This document shows positions 40,925 to 50,791 of a stretch of 64,000 nucleotides of DNA, one piece after another. Location of the stretch: assembly GCF_014284275.1 (NCBI RefSeq), contig NZ_JACOFU010000007.1, forward strand, positions 184,975 to 248,974, given 5' to 3'. Positions within the stretch are counted from its first letter, which is position 1. Every line of letters begins with the position of its first letter. The notes beneath the pieces were generated by a model. That model had not been told where the DNA came from and did no database searches. It worked only from the letters and a program-made list of their open reading frames with translations. This DNA comes from Affinundibacterium amnicola. Its GTDB lineage: Bacteria; Pseudomonadota; Gammaproteobacteria; Burkholderiales; Burkholderiaceae_D. Made by a program: the position numbers and the translations under genes.

Positions 40925-42652
40925 ATGTCAGCTGTCCCGCCGAATTCAGCATCACCTCCACCTGCATCAGGGCTAGCCCGTGCGTTGGCTCAGGCTAATT
41001 TACTAACGTCAGCGCAACTTGATGCGATACAAAAAAAAGTCCAGATAGAAAAAGGTAACTTTCTTGATGGCCTGCTACAAAACGGCGCAGTGAACGCTCG
41101 CGATCTGGCAACCTTCTGTTCGGAAACTTTTGGCTATCCTCAATTAGATTTAAGTGTGATTGATGAATCGATGCTGCCTGAAAAAGTCATCGATGCAAAA
41201 ATGATGCAAGCTCAAAGAGTGATTCCTTTGGCAAAGAAAGGAAATAAGGTCTCAATCGGCATTTCCGATCCAACCAATACGATCGCCATTGATCAGATCA
41301 AGTTTCAAACAGGTTTAAGCGTTGATATCGTGATTGTTCAACACGATTTATTACAAAAACTCATCGAAAAGATCAGCAAAACTTCTGAGCAATCCATTAC
41401 AGATTTGTCTGGTGATGAGTACGATATTGAGTTTAAAGAAGAAGATCTTAATTCTGGCGTTGCCGATGCCCAAGCAGCTGAGATTGACGATGCTCCGGTC
41501 GTCAAATTTCTACAAAAAATGCTCATCGATGCGATTAATATGGGCGCATCAGATCTTCACTTTGAGCCATTTGAAAAATTCTACAGAATTCGTTTCCGTG
41601 TCGATGGTGAGTTGCGTGAAATTGCACAACCGCCACTGGCAATCAAAGACAAGCTAGTATCCCGTATTAAAGTCATCTCCAAATTAGATATCTCTGAAAA
41701 ACGCGTACCGCAAGATGGCCGTATGAAGCTGGTGCTTTCCGCAAGCAAAGCAATTGACTTTCGCGTAAGCACATTGCCAACTTTATTTGGCGAAAAAATT
41801 GTTATGCGTATTTTGGACGGCTCACAGGCGCAAATGGGTATTGATGCGCTTGGCTACGATCCAGATCAAAAAGAAATATTGATGGATGCAATCCAGCGCC
41901 CCTATGGCATGGTACTTGTAACAGGGCCAACTGGTTCAGGAAAAACGGTGTCGTTGTACACCTGCCTAAACGTCATCAATAAGCCTGGTATTAATATTTC
42001 AACTGCTGAAGATCCAGCTGAAATTAACTTACCAGGCGTTAATCAAGTCAACATCAATGACAAAGCGGGATTAACCTTCCCTGTGGCACTGAAATCTTTC
42101 TTGCGTCAAGATCCTGACATCATCATGGTCGGTGAGATTCGTGATCTAGAAACGGCAGACATTGCCATTAAGGCAGCACAAACAGGTCACATGGTATTTT
42201 CCACTTTACATACCAATGATGCACCTTCCACATTGACACGTTTAATGAACATGGGAGTGGCACCTTTTAACATTGCTTCCTCTGTAATTCTGATTACCGC
42301 ACAACGCTTAACGCGCCGTCTTTGCACCTGTAAAAAACCAGTTGAAATTCTCGATGAAGTTTTATTGGCGGCTGGTTTTCTAGAGGAAGAACTTGATGGT
42401 ACTTGGAAGCCCTATGGACCAGTCGGATGTGAACGATGTAATGGTGCAGGCTACAAAGGGCGAGTCGGCATTTATCAAATTATGCCAATCACCGAGGCTA
42501 TTGAGAAAATTATTCTGGCTAACGGTACCGGACTTGAGATTCGCAAGCAATCGGAAGCGGAAGGAGTCAAAGGACTACGTCGCTCTGGGCTACAAAAAGT
42601 ACGCCAAGGTCTAACGAGCTTAGAAGAAGTTCTTGGCTGTACTAACGAATAA
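40925..42652 (+). CDS. pilB: Type IV pilus assembly ATPase PilB
   Basis: The ATG at 40925 gives 575 residues, usual for PilB. An N-terminal MshEN-type domain (ALAQANLLTSAQLDAIQKK) precedes the secretion ATPase core. That core has Walker A GPTGSGKT near residue 336, EDPAEINLPGVNQVN, GEIRDLETADIAIKAAQTGH and the zinc tetracysteine CTCKKP...CERCNGAGYKGR near 467-505. PilB powers pilus extension at the inner membrane. It starts the pilB-pilC-pilD group. No pilA or pilT gene is in the window. Confidence 0.96.
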   Translation: MSAVPPNSASPPPASGLARALAQANLLTSAQLDAIQKKVQIEKGNFLDGLLQNGAVNARDLATFCSETFGYPQLDLSVIDESMLPEKVIDAKMMQAQRVIPLAKKGNKVSIGISDPTNTIAIDQIKFQTGLSVDIVIVQHDLLQKLIEKISKTSEQSITDLSGDEYDIEFKEEDLNSGVADAQAAEIDDAPVVKFLQKMLIDAINMGASDLHFEPFEKFYRIRFRVDGELREIAQPPLAIKDKLVSRIKVISKLDISEKRVPQDGRMKLVLSASKAIDFRVSTLPTLFGEKIVMRILDGSQAQMGIDALGYDPDQKEILMDAIQRPYGMVLVTGPTGSGKTVSLYTCLNVINKPGINISTAEDPAEINLPGVNQVNINDKAGLTFPVALKSFLRQDPDIIMVGEIRDLETADIAIKAAQTGHMVFSTLHTNDAPSTLTRLMNMGVAPFNIASSVILITAQRLTRRLCTCKKPVEILDEVLLAAGFLEEELDGTWKPYGPVGCERCNGAGYKGRVGIYQIMPITEAIEKIILANGTGLEIRKQSEAEGVKGLRRSGLQKVRQGLTSLEEVLGCTNE

Positions 42653-42670
42653 AAATACTAGGGATCCAAG

Positions 42671-43903
42671 ATGGCTACACCAGCAACCAAAAGTGCGAAA
42701 CCTTCACAAATCAAAGAAAACTTGTATTCTTGGGAGGGTAAAGACAGGCAGGGCAAAAATGTCAAGGGCGAACTGCGTGCTGGCGGGGAAGCCATTGTTA
42801 GCGCAACATTACGCCGACAAGGCATATTAGTAACCAAAGTCAAGAAAAAAAGTTATAGCTCAGGCAAGAAAATTACCGACAAAGACATTACTTTATTCAC
42901 GAGACAACTCGCCACCATGATGAAAGCGGGCGTACCACTGCTGCAATCGTTTGATATTGTTGGTAAAGGTCATTCAAACCCTTCCGTCTCTAAGTTATTA
43001 ATGGATATTCGAGCAGATATTGAAACCGGAACTAGCTTAAATCAGGCATTCCGTAAGTATCCCTTATATTTTGACCCTTTATTTTGTAACTTGGTGGGTG
43101 CTGGTGAACAAGCCGGTATTTTAGAAGACTTACTAACACGCTTGGCAATTTACAAAGAAAAAACTTTAGCAATTAAGGCAAAAATTAAATCTGCTCTAAC
43201 TTATCCAATTGCCATTCTCTCAATTGCATTCATCGTCACTGCTGTGATTATGATTTGGGTTGTACCTGCTTTTAAAGATGTATTTAAAAGCTTCGGTGCT
43301 GATTTACCGGCACCTACACTGATTGTTATGGGAATGTCAGATTTTGTCGTTGCAAACTGGTATCTGATTTTTGGTGGCATTTTTGGTGCACTCTATTTCT
43401 TCTTTCAGTCATGGCAACGCTCGCTTGAAATGCAACGTTTCATGGATAGAATTTTGTTACAAGCCCCCATTTTTGGTGCGGTCATCCGTAAAGCGACAAT
43501 TGCACGCTGGACTCGTACTCTGGCGACTATGTTCGCAGCGGGTGTTCCATTAGTTGAAGCTCTCGATTCAGTCGGTGGCGCATCTGGAAATGCCGTGTAC
43601 CTTGACGCCACAATTAAAATTCAGACCGAAGTAACGACTGGTACCAGTCTGACAGTCGCCATGCAAAATGCTGGTGTGTTTCCTACCATGGTAACGCAGA
43701 TGGTTGCAATCGGTGAAGAGTCAGGAGCATTAGATGGTATGTTAGGCAAAGTTGCCGACTTTTATGAGGAGGAGGTCGATGAAGCTGTCGCTAACCTTTC
43801 CTCATTGATGGAACCATTAATCATGGCAATCTTAGGTGTTATCATTGGCGGCTTGGTGGTTGCAATGTATTTACCAATTTTCAAGTTAGGTTCGGTGGTT
43901 TAA
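42671..43903 (+). CDS. pilC: Type IV pilus inner-membrane platform protein PilC
   Basis: The 410-residue protein has two repeated T2SSF domains. The first includes FTRQLATMMKAGVPLLQSFD; the second has WTRTLATMFAAGVPLVEALD. Membrane helices are at about residues 175-200, 220-240 and 380-403. PilC anchors the extension and retraction ATPases. It follows pilB by 18 bases, and its stop overlaps the pilD start by one base (TAATG), a sign of translational coupling. Confidence 0.96.
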   Translation: MATPATKSAKPSQIKENLYSWEGKDRQGKNVKGELRAGGEAIVSATLRRQGILVTKVKKKSYSSGKKITDKDITLFTRQLATMMKAGVPLLQSFDIVGKGHSNPSVSKLLMDIRADIETGTSLNQAFRKYPLYFDPLFCNLVGAGEQAGILEDLLTRLAIYKEKTLAIKAKIKSALTYPIAILSIAFIVTAVIMIWVVPAFKDVFKSFGADLPAPTLIVMGMSDFVVANWYLIFGGIFGALYFFFQSWQRSLEMQRFMDRILLQAPIFGAVIRKATIARWTRTLATMFAAGVPLVEALDSVGGASGNAVYLDATIKIQTEVTTGTSLTVAMQNAGVFPTMVTQMVAIGEESGALDGMLGKVADFYEEEVDEAVANLSSLMEPLIMAILGVIIGGLVVAMYLPIFKLGSVV

Positions 43904-44769
43904 TGGTCGAGTTATTTTTTTTTGCTGCGCCAGGAAATCTAGTTAGCACTGTCGGTTTTGCGGTACTGGGTTTATTAATTGGTAGTTTTCTCAATGTCGT
44001 GATTCATCGACTACCGATCATGATGCAAAGAGAATCGGAAAATTACGTCGCTATTGAATCAGGTAAAGAGCCTGTGCATACTGCAGCTTATAACCTGATC
44101 GTTCCACGCTCCGCTTGCCCGCATTGTCAGCATAAGATTAGTGCGCTGGAAAATATCCCTGTTATCAGCTACCTGATGATAGGTGGCAAATGTCGCGGAT
44201 GCAAAGCGCCTATTTCAAAGCGCTATCCCATCATAGAAGCAATTACAGGCTTACTCAGTGGCTACATGGTCTGGCATTTCGGCAGCGGAATTGCTGGCAT
44301 GGGAGCCGTAGCATTTGTCTGGTTCTTGATCGCAATGACTTTTATTGATGCCGATACACAACTCTTGCCAGACGATTTAACACTTCCACTAATGTGGGGT
44401 GGTCTATTGATTAACCTTTATGGCACTTTTGTCTCACTCGATAACGCAGTTATCGGTGCAATTGCTGGTTATCTATCTTTATGGTCAGTGTATTGGATCT
44501 TCAAACTCGTGACTGGCAAAGAAGGCATGGGCTACGGTGATTTTAAGTTACTAGCGGCTCTCGGTGCTTGGATGGGTTGGGCAATGCTACCGCTGATTAT
44601 TTTATTGTCTTCGGCGGTTGGTGCAGTCATCGGCATTTCTATGATGGTGCTGGGAAAACTAGGGAAAGGCAAACCAATTCCTTTCGGCCCTTATCTGGCC
44701 ATCGCTGGCCTGATTGCTTTATTGTGGGGTCACAGTATTAATAGCCAATATTTAGGCCTGCTTTCCTGA
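43903..44769 (+). CDS. pilD: Prepilin peptidase / N-methyltransferase PilD
   Basis: The 288-residue polytopic protein starts with GLLIGSFLNVVIHRLPIMMQ. It carries the two CxxC pairs of the cytoplasmic zinc loop (SACPHCQHK and GKCRGCKAP) and the two aspartate active-site motifs TFIDADTQLLPDDLTLP and GMGYGDFKLLAALGAW (GxGD). It cleaves and N-methylates type IV prepilins and pseudopilins. It sits between pilC and coaE, the conserved order, and coaE starts one base after its stop. Confidence 0.96.
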   Translation: MVELFFFAAPGNLVSTVGFAVLGLLIGSFLNVVIHRLPIMMQRESENYVAIESGKEPVHTAAYNLIVPRSACPHCQHKISALENIPVISYLMIGGKCRGCKAPISKRYPIIEAITGLLSGYMVWHFGSGIAGMGAVAFVWFLIAMTFIDADTQLLPDDLTLPLMWGGLLINLYGTFVSLDNAVIGAIAGYLSLWSVYWIFKLVTGKEGMGYGDFKLLAALGAWMGWAMLPLIILLSSAVGAVIGISMMVLGKLGKGKPIPFGPYLAIAGLIALLWGHSINSQYLGLLS

Positions 44770-44770
44770 A

Positions 44771-45412
44771 ATGTCAGCCGCTTCTAAAGCAATGCAGCTT
44801 ACCTCAAGCAAATTCAGAGTTGGACTCACTGGGGGAATAGGCTGCGGCAAAACCACGGTCGCCAATTTTTTTGCCGAACTAGGTGTCAGCATCATTGATA
44901 CGGATGTCATTGCGCATAGCTTGACTACACCGGGCGGTGCGGCAATCACGAGAATACAAGAAGAATTTGGTGTTGAATTCATTACGCATGATGGCGCAAT
45001 GGACAGGCAAAAAATGCGCGACTTAGTATTTAAAAATCCTGATGCCAAGCAGCGTTTAGAAAAAATCCTTCACCCAAAGATTCGTTTGGCGTGTGAAGCC
45101 GCGGCTCAAGTAGCACAAGGAAGCTACGTAATCTTTGTCGTTCCTTTGTTAATTGAATCCGGCAATTGGTCGCAACGGGTACAAAAAATTTTGGTAATCG
45201 ACTGTGAAGAAGAAACGCAAATTACCCGCGTTATGCAACGTAATCACTTCAATCGCCAACAGGTTTTAGATATCATGCACGCCCAAATCTCGCGCGCAGA
45301 ACGCTTACAACATGCGGATGATGTCGTCAATTCAGAACAAGATTTAATGCAGGTCAAACAGCAAGTTGAAGTTCTGCATCAAAAATACCTAAAATTATGC
45401 GAACTAAGTTAA
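44771..45412 (+). CDS. coaE: Dephospho-CoA kinase
   Basis: The 213-residue protein has the P-loop GLTGGIGCGKTTVAN, then IDTDVIAHSLTTPGG, FVVPLLIESGNW and the lid-region RVMQRNHFNRQQVL. It phosphorylates dephospho-CoA in the last step of coenzyme A synthesis. Its start lies one base after the pilD stop, so it is translated with the pilus genes although metabolically unrelated; this order is conserved in many proteobacteria. Confidence 0.96.
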   Translation: MSAASKAMQLTSSKFRVGLTGGIGCGKTTVANFFAELGVSIIDTDVIAHSLTTPGGAAITRIQEEFGVEFITHDGAMDRQKMRDLVFKNPDAKQRLEKILHPKIRLACEAAAQVAQGSYVIFVVPLLIESGNWSQRVQKILVIDCEEETQITRVMQRNHFNRQQVLDIMHAQISRAERLQHADDVVNSEQDLMQVKQQVEVLHQKYLKLCELS

Positions 45413-45511
45413 ACAAACGCACGCAATGTTTGTAATTTTCTTCAGCTTGGTTCAGAATCACGTGAAACTAATTGCGCACCACATAAGCACCATATTTACA
45501 GGGAATTTATT

Positions 45512-46267
45512 TTGATTGTTTACGAATACCCTTTCAACGAGCGTATTCGCACGTTATTGCGGTTAGAAGACCTGTACGAAAAGTTTTCGTTTTTCTTGCA
45601 CCAGTCCGATCCGCTGCAACATCACGTCGCGATTGCCACCATATTTGAGATGCTCGAAGTGGCAGGCCGCGCTGACTTAAAATCCGATTTATTACAAGAA
45701 TTGGATAGACAGAAAAATACCTTAATCGGCTTTAAATCGAATCCGAACGTGCAAGCCGATATGCTCGATCAAGTCATCAATGACGTCGAACGTGCCAGTA
45801 GTAATTTGATGGGATCCACGGGTAAAACTGGGCAGCATATTCGAGACAATGAATGGTTGATGAGCATCCGTGGTCGCACCATTATTCCAGGCGGTGCCTG
45901 CGAATTTGATTTGCCGAGTTATCACGCTTGGAAAAAACTGCCTGCGGAAAAACGCTTCGCTGATATTTCCGCTTGGTTTGCACCAATTGCACCCTTGTTC
46001 GATGCGATTAATGTCGTTTTGCGACTGCTACGTGAATCTGGTGGCACCACCAAGGTGATTGCGCAAGCAGGTAGCTATCAGCAAATGCTACAAGGCAAAG
46101 TGTATCAACTCTTGCGGGTCTCGATTGCCCAAGGCATGGGTGCCATTCCTGAAATTTCAGCAAACAAATACATGCTGTGGATACGCATCATGTCGCAAGA
46201 TGGCGATATGAAACCCAAACCTTACGAAGGTGATGTACCTTTCGATCTGACTCTCTGCAACTTCTGA
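45512..46267 (+). CDS. zapD: Cell division protein ZapD
   Basis: The 251-residue protein starts at TTG, with AGGGA about 10 bases upstream, and reads MIVYEYPFNERIRTLLRLED, the characteristic ZapD (DUF1342) N-terminus. The conserved SIRGRTIIPGGACEFDLPSY is in the middle. ZapD cross-links FtsZ filaments at the division ring. It lies between coaE and yacG, its usual place. Confidence 0.95.
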   Translation: MIVYEYPFNERIRTLLRLEDLYEKFSFFLHQSDPLQHHVAIATIFEMLEVAGRADLKSDLLQELDRQKNTLIGFKSNPNVQADMLDQVINDVERASSNLMGSTGKTGQHIRDNEWLMSIRGRTIIPGGACEFDLPSYHAWKKLPAEKRFADISAWFAPIAPLFDAINVVLRLLRESGGTTKVIAQAGSYQQMLQGKVYQLLRVSIAQGMGAIPEISANKYMLWIRIMSQDGDMKPKPYEGDVPFDLTLCNF

Positions 46268-46294
46268 ACTACGTAACTTTTAATTTACTCAATT

Positions 46295-46486
46295 ATGGCA
46301 ACTGTCGTATCCTGCCCCACCTGCGCGGCGAAAGTCGTTTGGTCTCCTGAAAACGCGTTTCGCCCATTTTGCTCTGAACGTTGCAAGCAAATTGATCTGG
46401 GCGCTTGGGCCGAAGAGAAATATACGATTCCGGCAGTCAACCTACCAGAAGATCCTGAGAATCCAGATTTGGGCAATCTGAACTAA
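46295..46486 (+). CDS. yacG: DNA gyrase inhibitor YacG
   Basis: The 63-residue zinc protein starts [20 protein letters not shown], with four cysteines in the order CPTC and FCSERC and the following [13 protein letters not shown] that defines YacG. E. coli YacG binds GyrB. It closes the pilBCD-coaE-zapD-yacG run and ends 12 bases before the stop of the converging TyrR-like regulator. Confidence 0.94.
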   Translation: MATVVSCPTCAAKVVWSPENAFRPFCSERCKQIDLGAWAEEKYTIPAVNLPEDPENPDLGNLN

Positions 46487-46498
46487 GTTTCATCGCAT

Positions 46499-48055
46499 CT
46501 ATTTTTTAGGAATCCCATGCTTGCGCAACTTTGCAGCAATCATGGAATGCGATGTGTCTAGCCGCGCAGCCAATTTTCTGCTCGATGGATATTCCTGATA
46601 TAACTTATTGAGCAAAGCCGATTCAAATTGATTGACTGAAGCTTCCCAAGTCTCGGCTTCTTCGAAGACCACCGCTTCCGCCTGCATAGAATCTTCCGCC
46701 CAATCCAAATCGGCAGCATCTAGTACCCGTTGATCAGCCATCGTAATCGCACGGAACACCACATTCTGTAACTGCCGTACATTGCCCGGCCAACGATTAT
46801 TGAGCATCGCCGTCGTTGCCGCCTGATTGAGGCGTGAAACGGGCTTTTGCGCTTGGGTGCATGCACGCTCAATGAAATGACGCGCTAGCAGCAAAATATC
46901 ATCGGAACGTTCGCGCAATGGTGGCATTTCCAAATGCAAGACATTCAAACGATAAAACAAATCTTCACGAAAACTTCCCTCTTGCACCATCTTGCGTAGA
47001 TTCCTGTGGGTCGCGCTAATGATGCGCACATCGACTTGAATTTCTTTGTCGCCGCCGATACGGCGGAATCTTCCATCGTTTAAAAATCGTAGCAACTTCG
47101 CTTGCAAATACAGCGACATCTCGCCGACTTCATCCAAGAATACCGTGCCGCCATCGGCCATTTCAAATAAACCAGGCTTACCACCACGATTTGCGCCCGT
47201 AAACGCGCCCGCCATATAGCCGAATAATTCACTCTCAGCCAGGCTCTCAGGCAAGGCAGCGCAATTCAATTCAAGAAATGGTGCGTTACTACGCGCACTA
47301 ACACCGTGGCAAGCTTGTGCTAATAATTCTTTACCCGTTCCTGTTTCGCCAGTAATCAACAAGGGAGCATCCACCACGGCCACTCGCGCAGCACGTTTCT
47401 TTAATACCCGAATTTGTTCAGAATCACCGATGATGGCTTCAAAGCCGCCGATCTCAGCGCGTGAAATCGCATGCAAGCGCTCACCTATCCGTTTCGGTGC
47501 TGTCAATGTCAGCAGCGCTCCAACGGCTTTACCATCGCTCGCTGTGCCTGCTGATAGTGGCTCAAACACAGGCGTCACGTCCATCATAAAAGGCTCGCCA
47601 TTCAACAGCACTTCACGGGTCGGCGCGCAGAATTCATTAGCAATTAATTCGTGTTGGATCGTGCTATCTTGCAGCACTTGATAGAGAGATTTTTGACAAA
47701 GTTCTTTTTCACTACAGCGCGCCACCTCGGCCGCAGCGGCATTCGCGATCACGATACGCCCAAGCGCATCAATCGCCAGCACCGGATCTTCCATCACCGC
47801 CATGATGGTGTCGAGATTGAGGCTACGACGCATGCCCGGCAAAATATCGACGACTTCAATCGTCCCAACTCCAGCGACCTGATCGCAATCGGCTTGCAGA
47901 CTAGCCAGCATGCTTTGTTTTAATTCGGGGATATCGATGTAGATGTTGGGCGGATCGACTTCGACCGCCTGCACGTTCAAACCCTGACGTGCCAATACCG
48001 CGAGAATCTCGTGAGCGATACCGACTCGATCTTCAAAGGGAATATTGACACGCAT
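46499..48055 (-). CDS. TyrR-like sigma-54-type enhancer-binding regulator (ACT-PAS-AAA+-HTH)
   Basis: The 518-residue protein has an N-terminal ACT domain (about 1-70; MRVNIPFEDRVGIAHEILAV), a PAS domain (about 80-190) and an AAA+ domain. The AAA+ domain carries Walker A GETGTGKE near residue 237, an intact sigma-54 contact loop GAFTGA near 285, and Walker B GGTVFLDEVGEM. A Fis-type TyrR HTH ends the protein (SSRKLAARLDTSHSMIAAKL). The domain order is that of TyrR/PhhR amino-acid-responsive regulators, and the GAFTGA loop predicts sigma-54 activation. It lies downstream of alr and dadA in the same direction and probably regulates them. A hairpin in the 78-base gap may lower its expression. 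Confidence 0.87.
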   Translation of the reverse strand: MRVNIPFEDRVGIAHEILAVLARQGLNVQAVEVDPPNIYIDIPELKQSMLASLQADCDQVAGVGTIEVVDILPGMRRSLNLDTIMAVMEDPVLAIDALGRIVIANAAAAEVARCSEKELCQKSLYQVLQDSTIQHELIANEFCAPTREVLLNGEPFMMDVTPVFEPLSAGTASDGKAVGALLTLTAPKRIGERLHAISRAEIGGFEAIIGDSEQIRVLKKRAARVAVVDAPLLITGETGTGKELLAQACHGVSARSNAPFLELNCAALPESLAESELFGYMAGAFTGANRGGKPGLFEMADGGTVFLDEVGEMSLYLQAKLLRFLNDGRFRRIGGDKEIQVDVRIISATHRNLRKMVQEGSFREDLFYRLNVLHLEMPPLRERSDDILLLARHFIERACTQAQKPVSRLNQAATTAMLNNRWPGNVRQLQNVVFRAITMADQRVLDAADLDWAEDSMQAEAVVFEEAETWEASVNQFESALLNKLYQEYPSSRKLAARLDTSHSMIAAKLRKHGIPKK

Positions 48056-48091
48056 TACTGGTCTCTCAAGTCTAAAAAATCATCTCATTTC

Positions 48092-48123
48092 AAACCCCTC
48101 AACGCCGAGGCGCTGAAGGGTTT
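48092..48123. terminator. Hairpin between dadA and the TyrR-like regulator gene
   Basis: AAACCC...GGGTTT outer arms with further pairing across CTCAACGCC/GGCGCTGA (two mismatches) form an imperfect hairpin 11 bases past the dadA stop. No strong T-run follows on the minus strand, so it may be an attenuating or partial terminator. Confidence 0.4.
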
Positions 48124-48133
48124 TGATTTTGTA

Positions 48134-49411
48134 TTAAATCGCAATCGGGCGATTCATGCTGCCATAGCGATCCATGTACAAACCCTCAGTCGAAATCGCT
48201 GGCTTCTTACCCGAAATTAAATCGGCGAGGAATTGACCAGAACCGCAAGACATCGTCCACCCCAAAGTTCCATGACCAGTATTTAAGAATAAATTACGAT
48301 AAGGCGTTGGACCAACAATCGGTGTACCGTCCGGGGTCATAGGACGCAAACCAGTCCAGAACTCAGCTTTGCTGACATCGCCGCCCTGCGGAAATAAATC
48401 TGTCACCGAATGCACCAAAGTCTTACGACGTGATTCACGCAAGCGTAAGTCGTAACCGGTAATCTCAGCAGTACCACCAACGCGGATACGATCGCCCAAA
48501 CGCGTGATCGCAACTTTGTAAGTTTCGTCCATCACCGTCGATTCTGGTGCGCCTGTCGCATCCGTAATCGGTACTGTGATCGAATAACCTTTAATAGGAT
48601 ACACAGGAATCTTGATGCCTAGTTCACGCAACAAAATTGGCGAATAGCTACCCAATGCCAACACAAATTTATCCGCAGTGAATTGGCCTTTGGAAGTTTG
48701 TACACTCTTGACTTGATCGCCTTCGGCAATGATGCGTTCTATGCTGACACCATATTCAAATTTCACGCCCAAGCCTTCTGCCAACTTCGCCAGATTCTGC
48801 GTGAATTTGAAGCAGTCACCGGTTTCATCGCCAGGCAAGCGCAAGGCTCCAACGAATTTTTCACGCACATTTTTTAACGCTGGTTCAACCCGCAAGCATT
48901 CTTCACCGCTCAGCGATTCATATGGCACGCCATAACGTTTAAGAATGTCGATATCGGCTTGTGAGCCATCGAGTTGCTGCTGATTACGGAACAGTTGCAA
49001 GGTTCCCTGAGTACGCTCATCGTAAGAAATGCCAGTATCTTCACGTAATTGCTGCAACACATCGCGACTGTACTGCGCCATACGCAACATACGACCTTTA
49101 TTGATTTCGTAACGCTTCGTTGTACAGTTCATCAACATCTGAAACACCCAGCGCCACATCGCTGGATCGGTGCTTGGGCGAATTGCCAAAGGACTGTGTT
49201 CCATCATCAGCCATTTAATCGCTTTCATCGGCACGCCAGGGCCAGCCCACGGTGCGGAATAACCAGGAGAGACTTCGCCCGCATTCGCAAAACTCGTTTC
49301 CAATGCCGCGCCGCTTTGACGTTCAATCACGGTCACTTCATGTCCGGCCTTAGCAAGGTAATAGGCGGTGGAGGTTCCGATCACACCTGCTCCCAAAATG
49401 ACTATTTTCAT
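48134..49411 (-). CDS. dadA: D-amino acid dehydrogenase, small subunit
   Basis: The 425-residue flavoprotein starts with the FAD-binding motif [20 protein letters not shown]. It contains [20 protein letters not shown] and the C-terminal [20 protein letters not shown], followed by [17 protein letters not shown], diagnostic of DadA. It oxidises D-alanine and other D-amino acids to 2-oxo acids, feeding electrons to the membrane chain. It follows alr by 45 bases; together they convert L-alanine to D-alanine to pyruvate, a catabolic pair. Confidence 0.96.
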   Translation of the reverse strand: MKIVILGAGVIGTSTAYYLAKAGHEVTVIERQSGAALETSFANAGEVSPGYSAPWAGPGVPMKAIKWLMMEHSPLAIRPSTDPAMWRWVFQMLMNCTTKRYEINKGRMLRMAQYSRDVLQQLREDTGISYDERTQGTLQLFRNQQQLDGSQADIDILKRYGVPYESLSGEECLRVEPALKNVREKFVGALRLPGDETGDCFKFTQNLAKLAEGLGVKFEYGVSIERIIAEGDQVKSVQTSKGQFTADKFVLALGSYSPILLRELGIKIPVYPIKGYSITVPITDATGAPESTVMDETYKVAITRLGDRIRVGGTAEITGYDLRLRESRRKTLVHSVTDLFPQGGDVSKAEFWTGLRPMTPDGTPIVGPTPYRNLFLNTGHGTLGWTMSCGSGQFLADLISGKKPAISTEGLYMDRYGSMNRPIAI

Positions 49412-49456
49412 GTATATATTCCTGTATCAATTAATTGCGTGAATTCGGTAAGGGGA

Positions 49457-50587
49457 TCAAGCGTCGATGTAGTGACGTTGGTAGCGTGGCCCCAAGCTGG
49501 TCAAAATTTCATAACCTATAGTGCCAGCGCGTTTTGCGACTTGATCAACGGTGTTGTTCGGGCAGATCAAATCCACCAAGGCACCGGGATATAAAAGTTG
49601 TGGATCAACGTGGCTAACATTCAAGGTAATCGTATCCATAGACACATTACCGACCATGGGCACTTCAATGCCAGCGATGTGCGCCACCCCACAATTACTC
49701 AAACTGCGCAACCAACCATCAGCGTAGCCGACCGAAACCGTTGCGATCTTTGACGGTTGGGTAGCGCGCCAAGTTTTGCTATAACCGACACTCGCGCCCA
49801 TAGGAATTTCGCGTGTTTGAATAATCCGTCCTTGCAACTGCACCACAGAATGCATAGGGCTCGCCTGACCAGCTACTGGTGCGACACCGTATAAGGCAGC
49901 ACCCGGGCGTGCCAAATCAAAATGAAAATCAGTGCCCAAAAAAATACCTGAGGAATTCGAAAAGCTGGCTTTTAAGCCCGGATACTGTTGCCGCAACTGT
50001 TTCAATAAATCTTGAAAGCCTTTTAGCTGCATTTGATTCATGGGATCAAGTTGATCCTCTGCACAGGCCAAATGACTCATGGCGTAACGGACCTCAATGC
50101 CTTCTGTGATACTGAAATCGCTCAACCAAGTGACTAACTCCGCATGCGACAAGCCCATGCGTGCCATCCCAGTATCGATCTGGATCACAGCGGGCAGATT
50201 TTCTTGACGTGCATGGGCTAACTTACGCCAAGCGGTGATTTGATCGAGACTGTTCAGAATAGGTGTACAAGCATAGTCAATGAACTCCGCTTCATAGCCA
50301 ACTGGCGAACCATGCATGACATAGATGGCGACCTCGTGCGGAATGTGGGCGCGCAAGCTAATTGCTTCTTCCAATTGCGCCACAAACAAGTGACGACAAC
50401 CTTCATCCACCAAAGCCTTAGAAACGGGAATCGCGCCCAAGCCATAAGCATCGGCTTTCACCGCCGCACCACATGCCGCTTTGCCCAAGCGCCCTTGTAG
50501 ATACCGATAATTCGCACGCAGTGCGCGTAAATCGATCGTAAGTAGCGCCCCAGCGCGCCCTGCCTCTTGCAGCGGACTTTGCAACAT
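49457..50587 (-). CDS. alr: Alanine racemase (catabolic context)
   Basis: I take the ATG at 50587, with GAGG 5 bases upstream, over a GTG two codons earlier; the protein has 376 residues. PLP lysine K44 is in AAVKADAYGLG, and the catalytic tyrosine lies in VSVGYADGW. QIDTGMARMG and NVSMDTITLNV are also typical. It interconverts L- and D-alanine. Coupling to dadA makes a DadX-like catabolic role likely, although it could also supply peptidoglycan D-alanine if no other racemase exists. A sigma-54 promoter lies just upstream. Confidence 0.95.
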   Translation of the reverse strand: MLQSPLQEAGRAGALLTIDLRALRANYRYLQGRLGKAACGAAVKADAYGLGAIPVSKALVDEGCRHLFVAQLEEAISLRAHIPHEVAIYVMHGSPVGYEAEFIDYACTPILNSLDQITAWRKLAHARQENLPAVIQIDTGMARMGLSHAELVTWLSDFSITEGIEVRYAMSHLACAEDQLDPMNQMQLKGFQDLLKQLRQQYPGLKASFSNSSGIFLGTDFHFDLARPGAALYGVAPVAGQASPMHSVVQLQGRIIQTREIPMGASVGYSKTWRATQPSKIATVSVGYADGWLRSLSNCGVAHIAGIEVPMVGNVSMDTITLNVSHVDPQLLYPGALVDLICPNNTVDQVAKRAGTIGYEILTSLGPRYQRHYIDA

Positions 50588-50621
50588 AGTCACCTCGAAA
50601 AATCATCAATTGCTGTGAATT

Positions 50622-50637
50622 AGCAATTGCCATGCCA
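50622..50637 (-). promoter_or_regulatory. Sigma-54 (-24/-12) promoter upstream of alr-dadA
   Basis: The minus strand reads TGGCATGGCAATTGCT. Against the consensus TGGCACG-N4-TTGCW only one position differs, and the GG/GC pair has the required 10-base spacing. Initiation would fall near 50611, about 24 bases before the alr ATG, leaving room for the Shine-Dalgarno. Confidence 0.75.
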
Positions 50638-50791
50638 AGTTTTTTCATACGCAGCACAAGCTACGAAATCAAGGACTTAGCAAAACACATGATAATTTTA
50701 ACAGAATAGACTGTATCGAAATAAATACAAGAAAAAAGAATTATATCCAGAAATCCTTGTTTTATATAAGAATATTTCTCAGTGCATAGAA

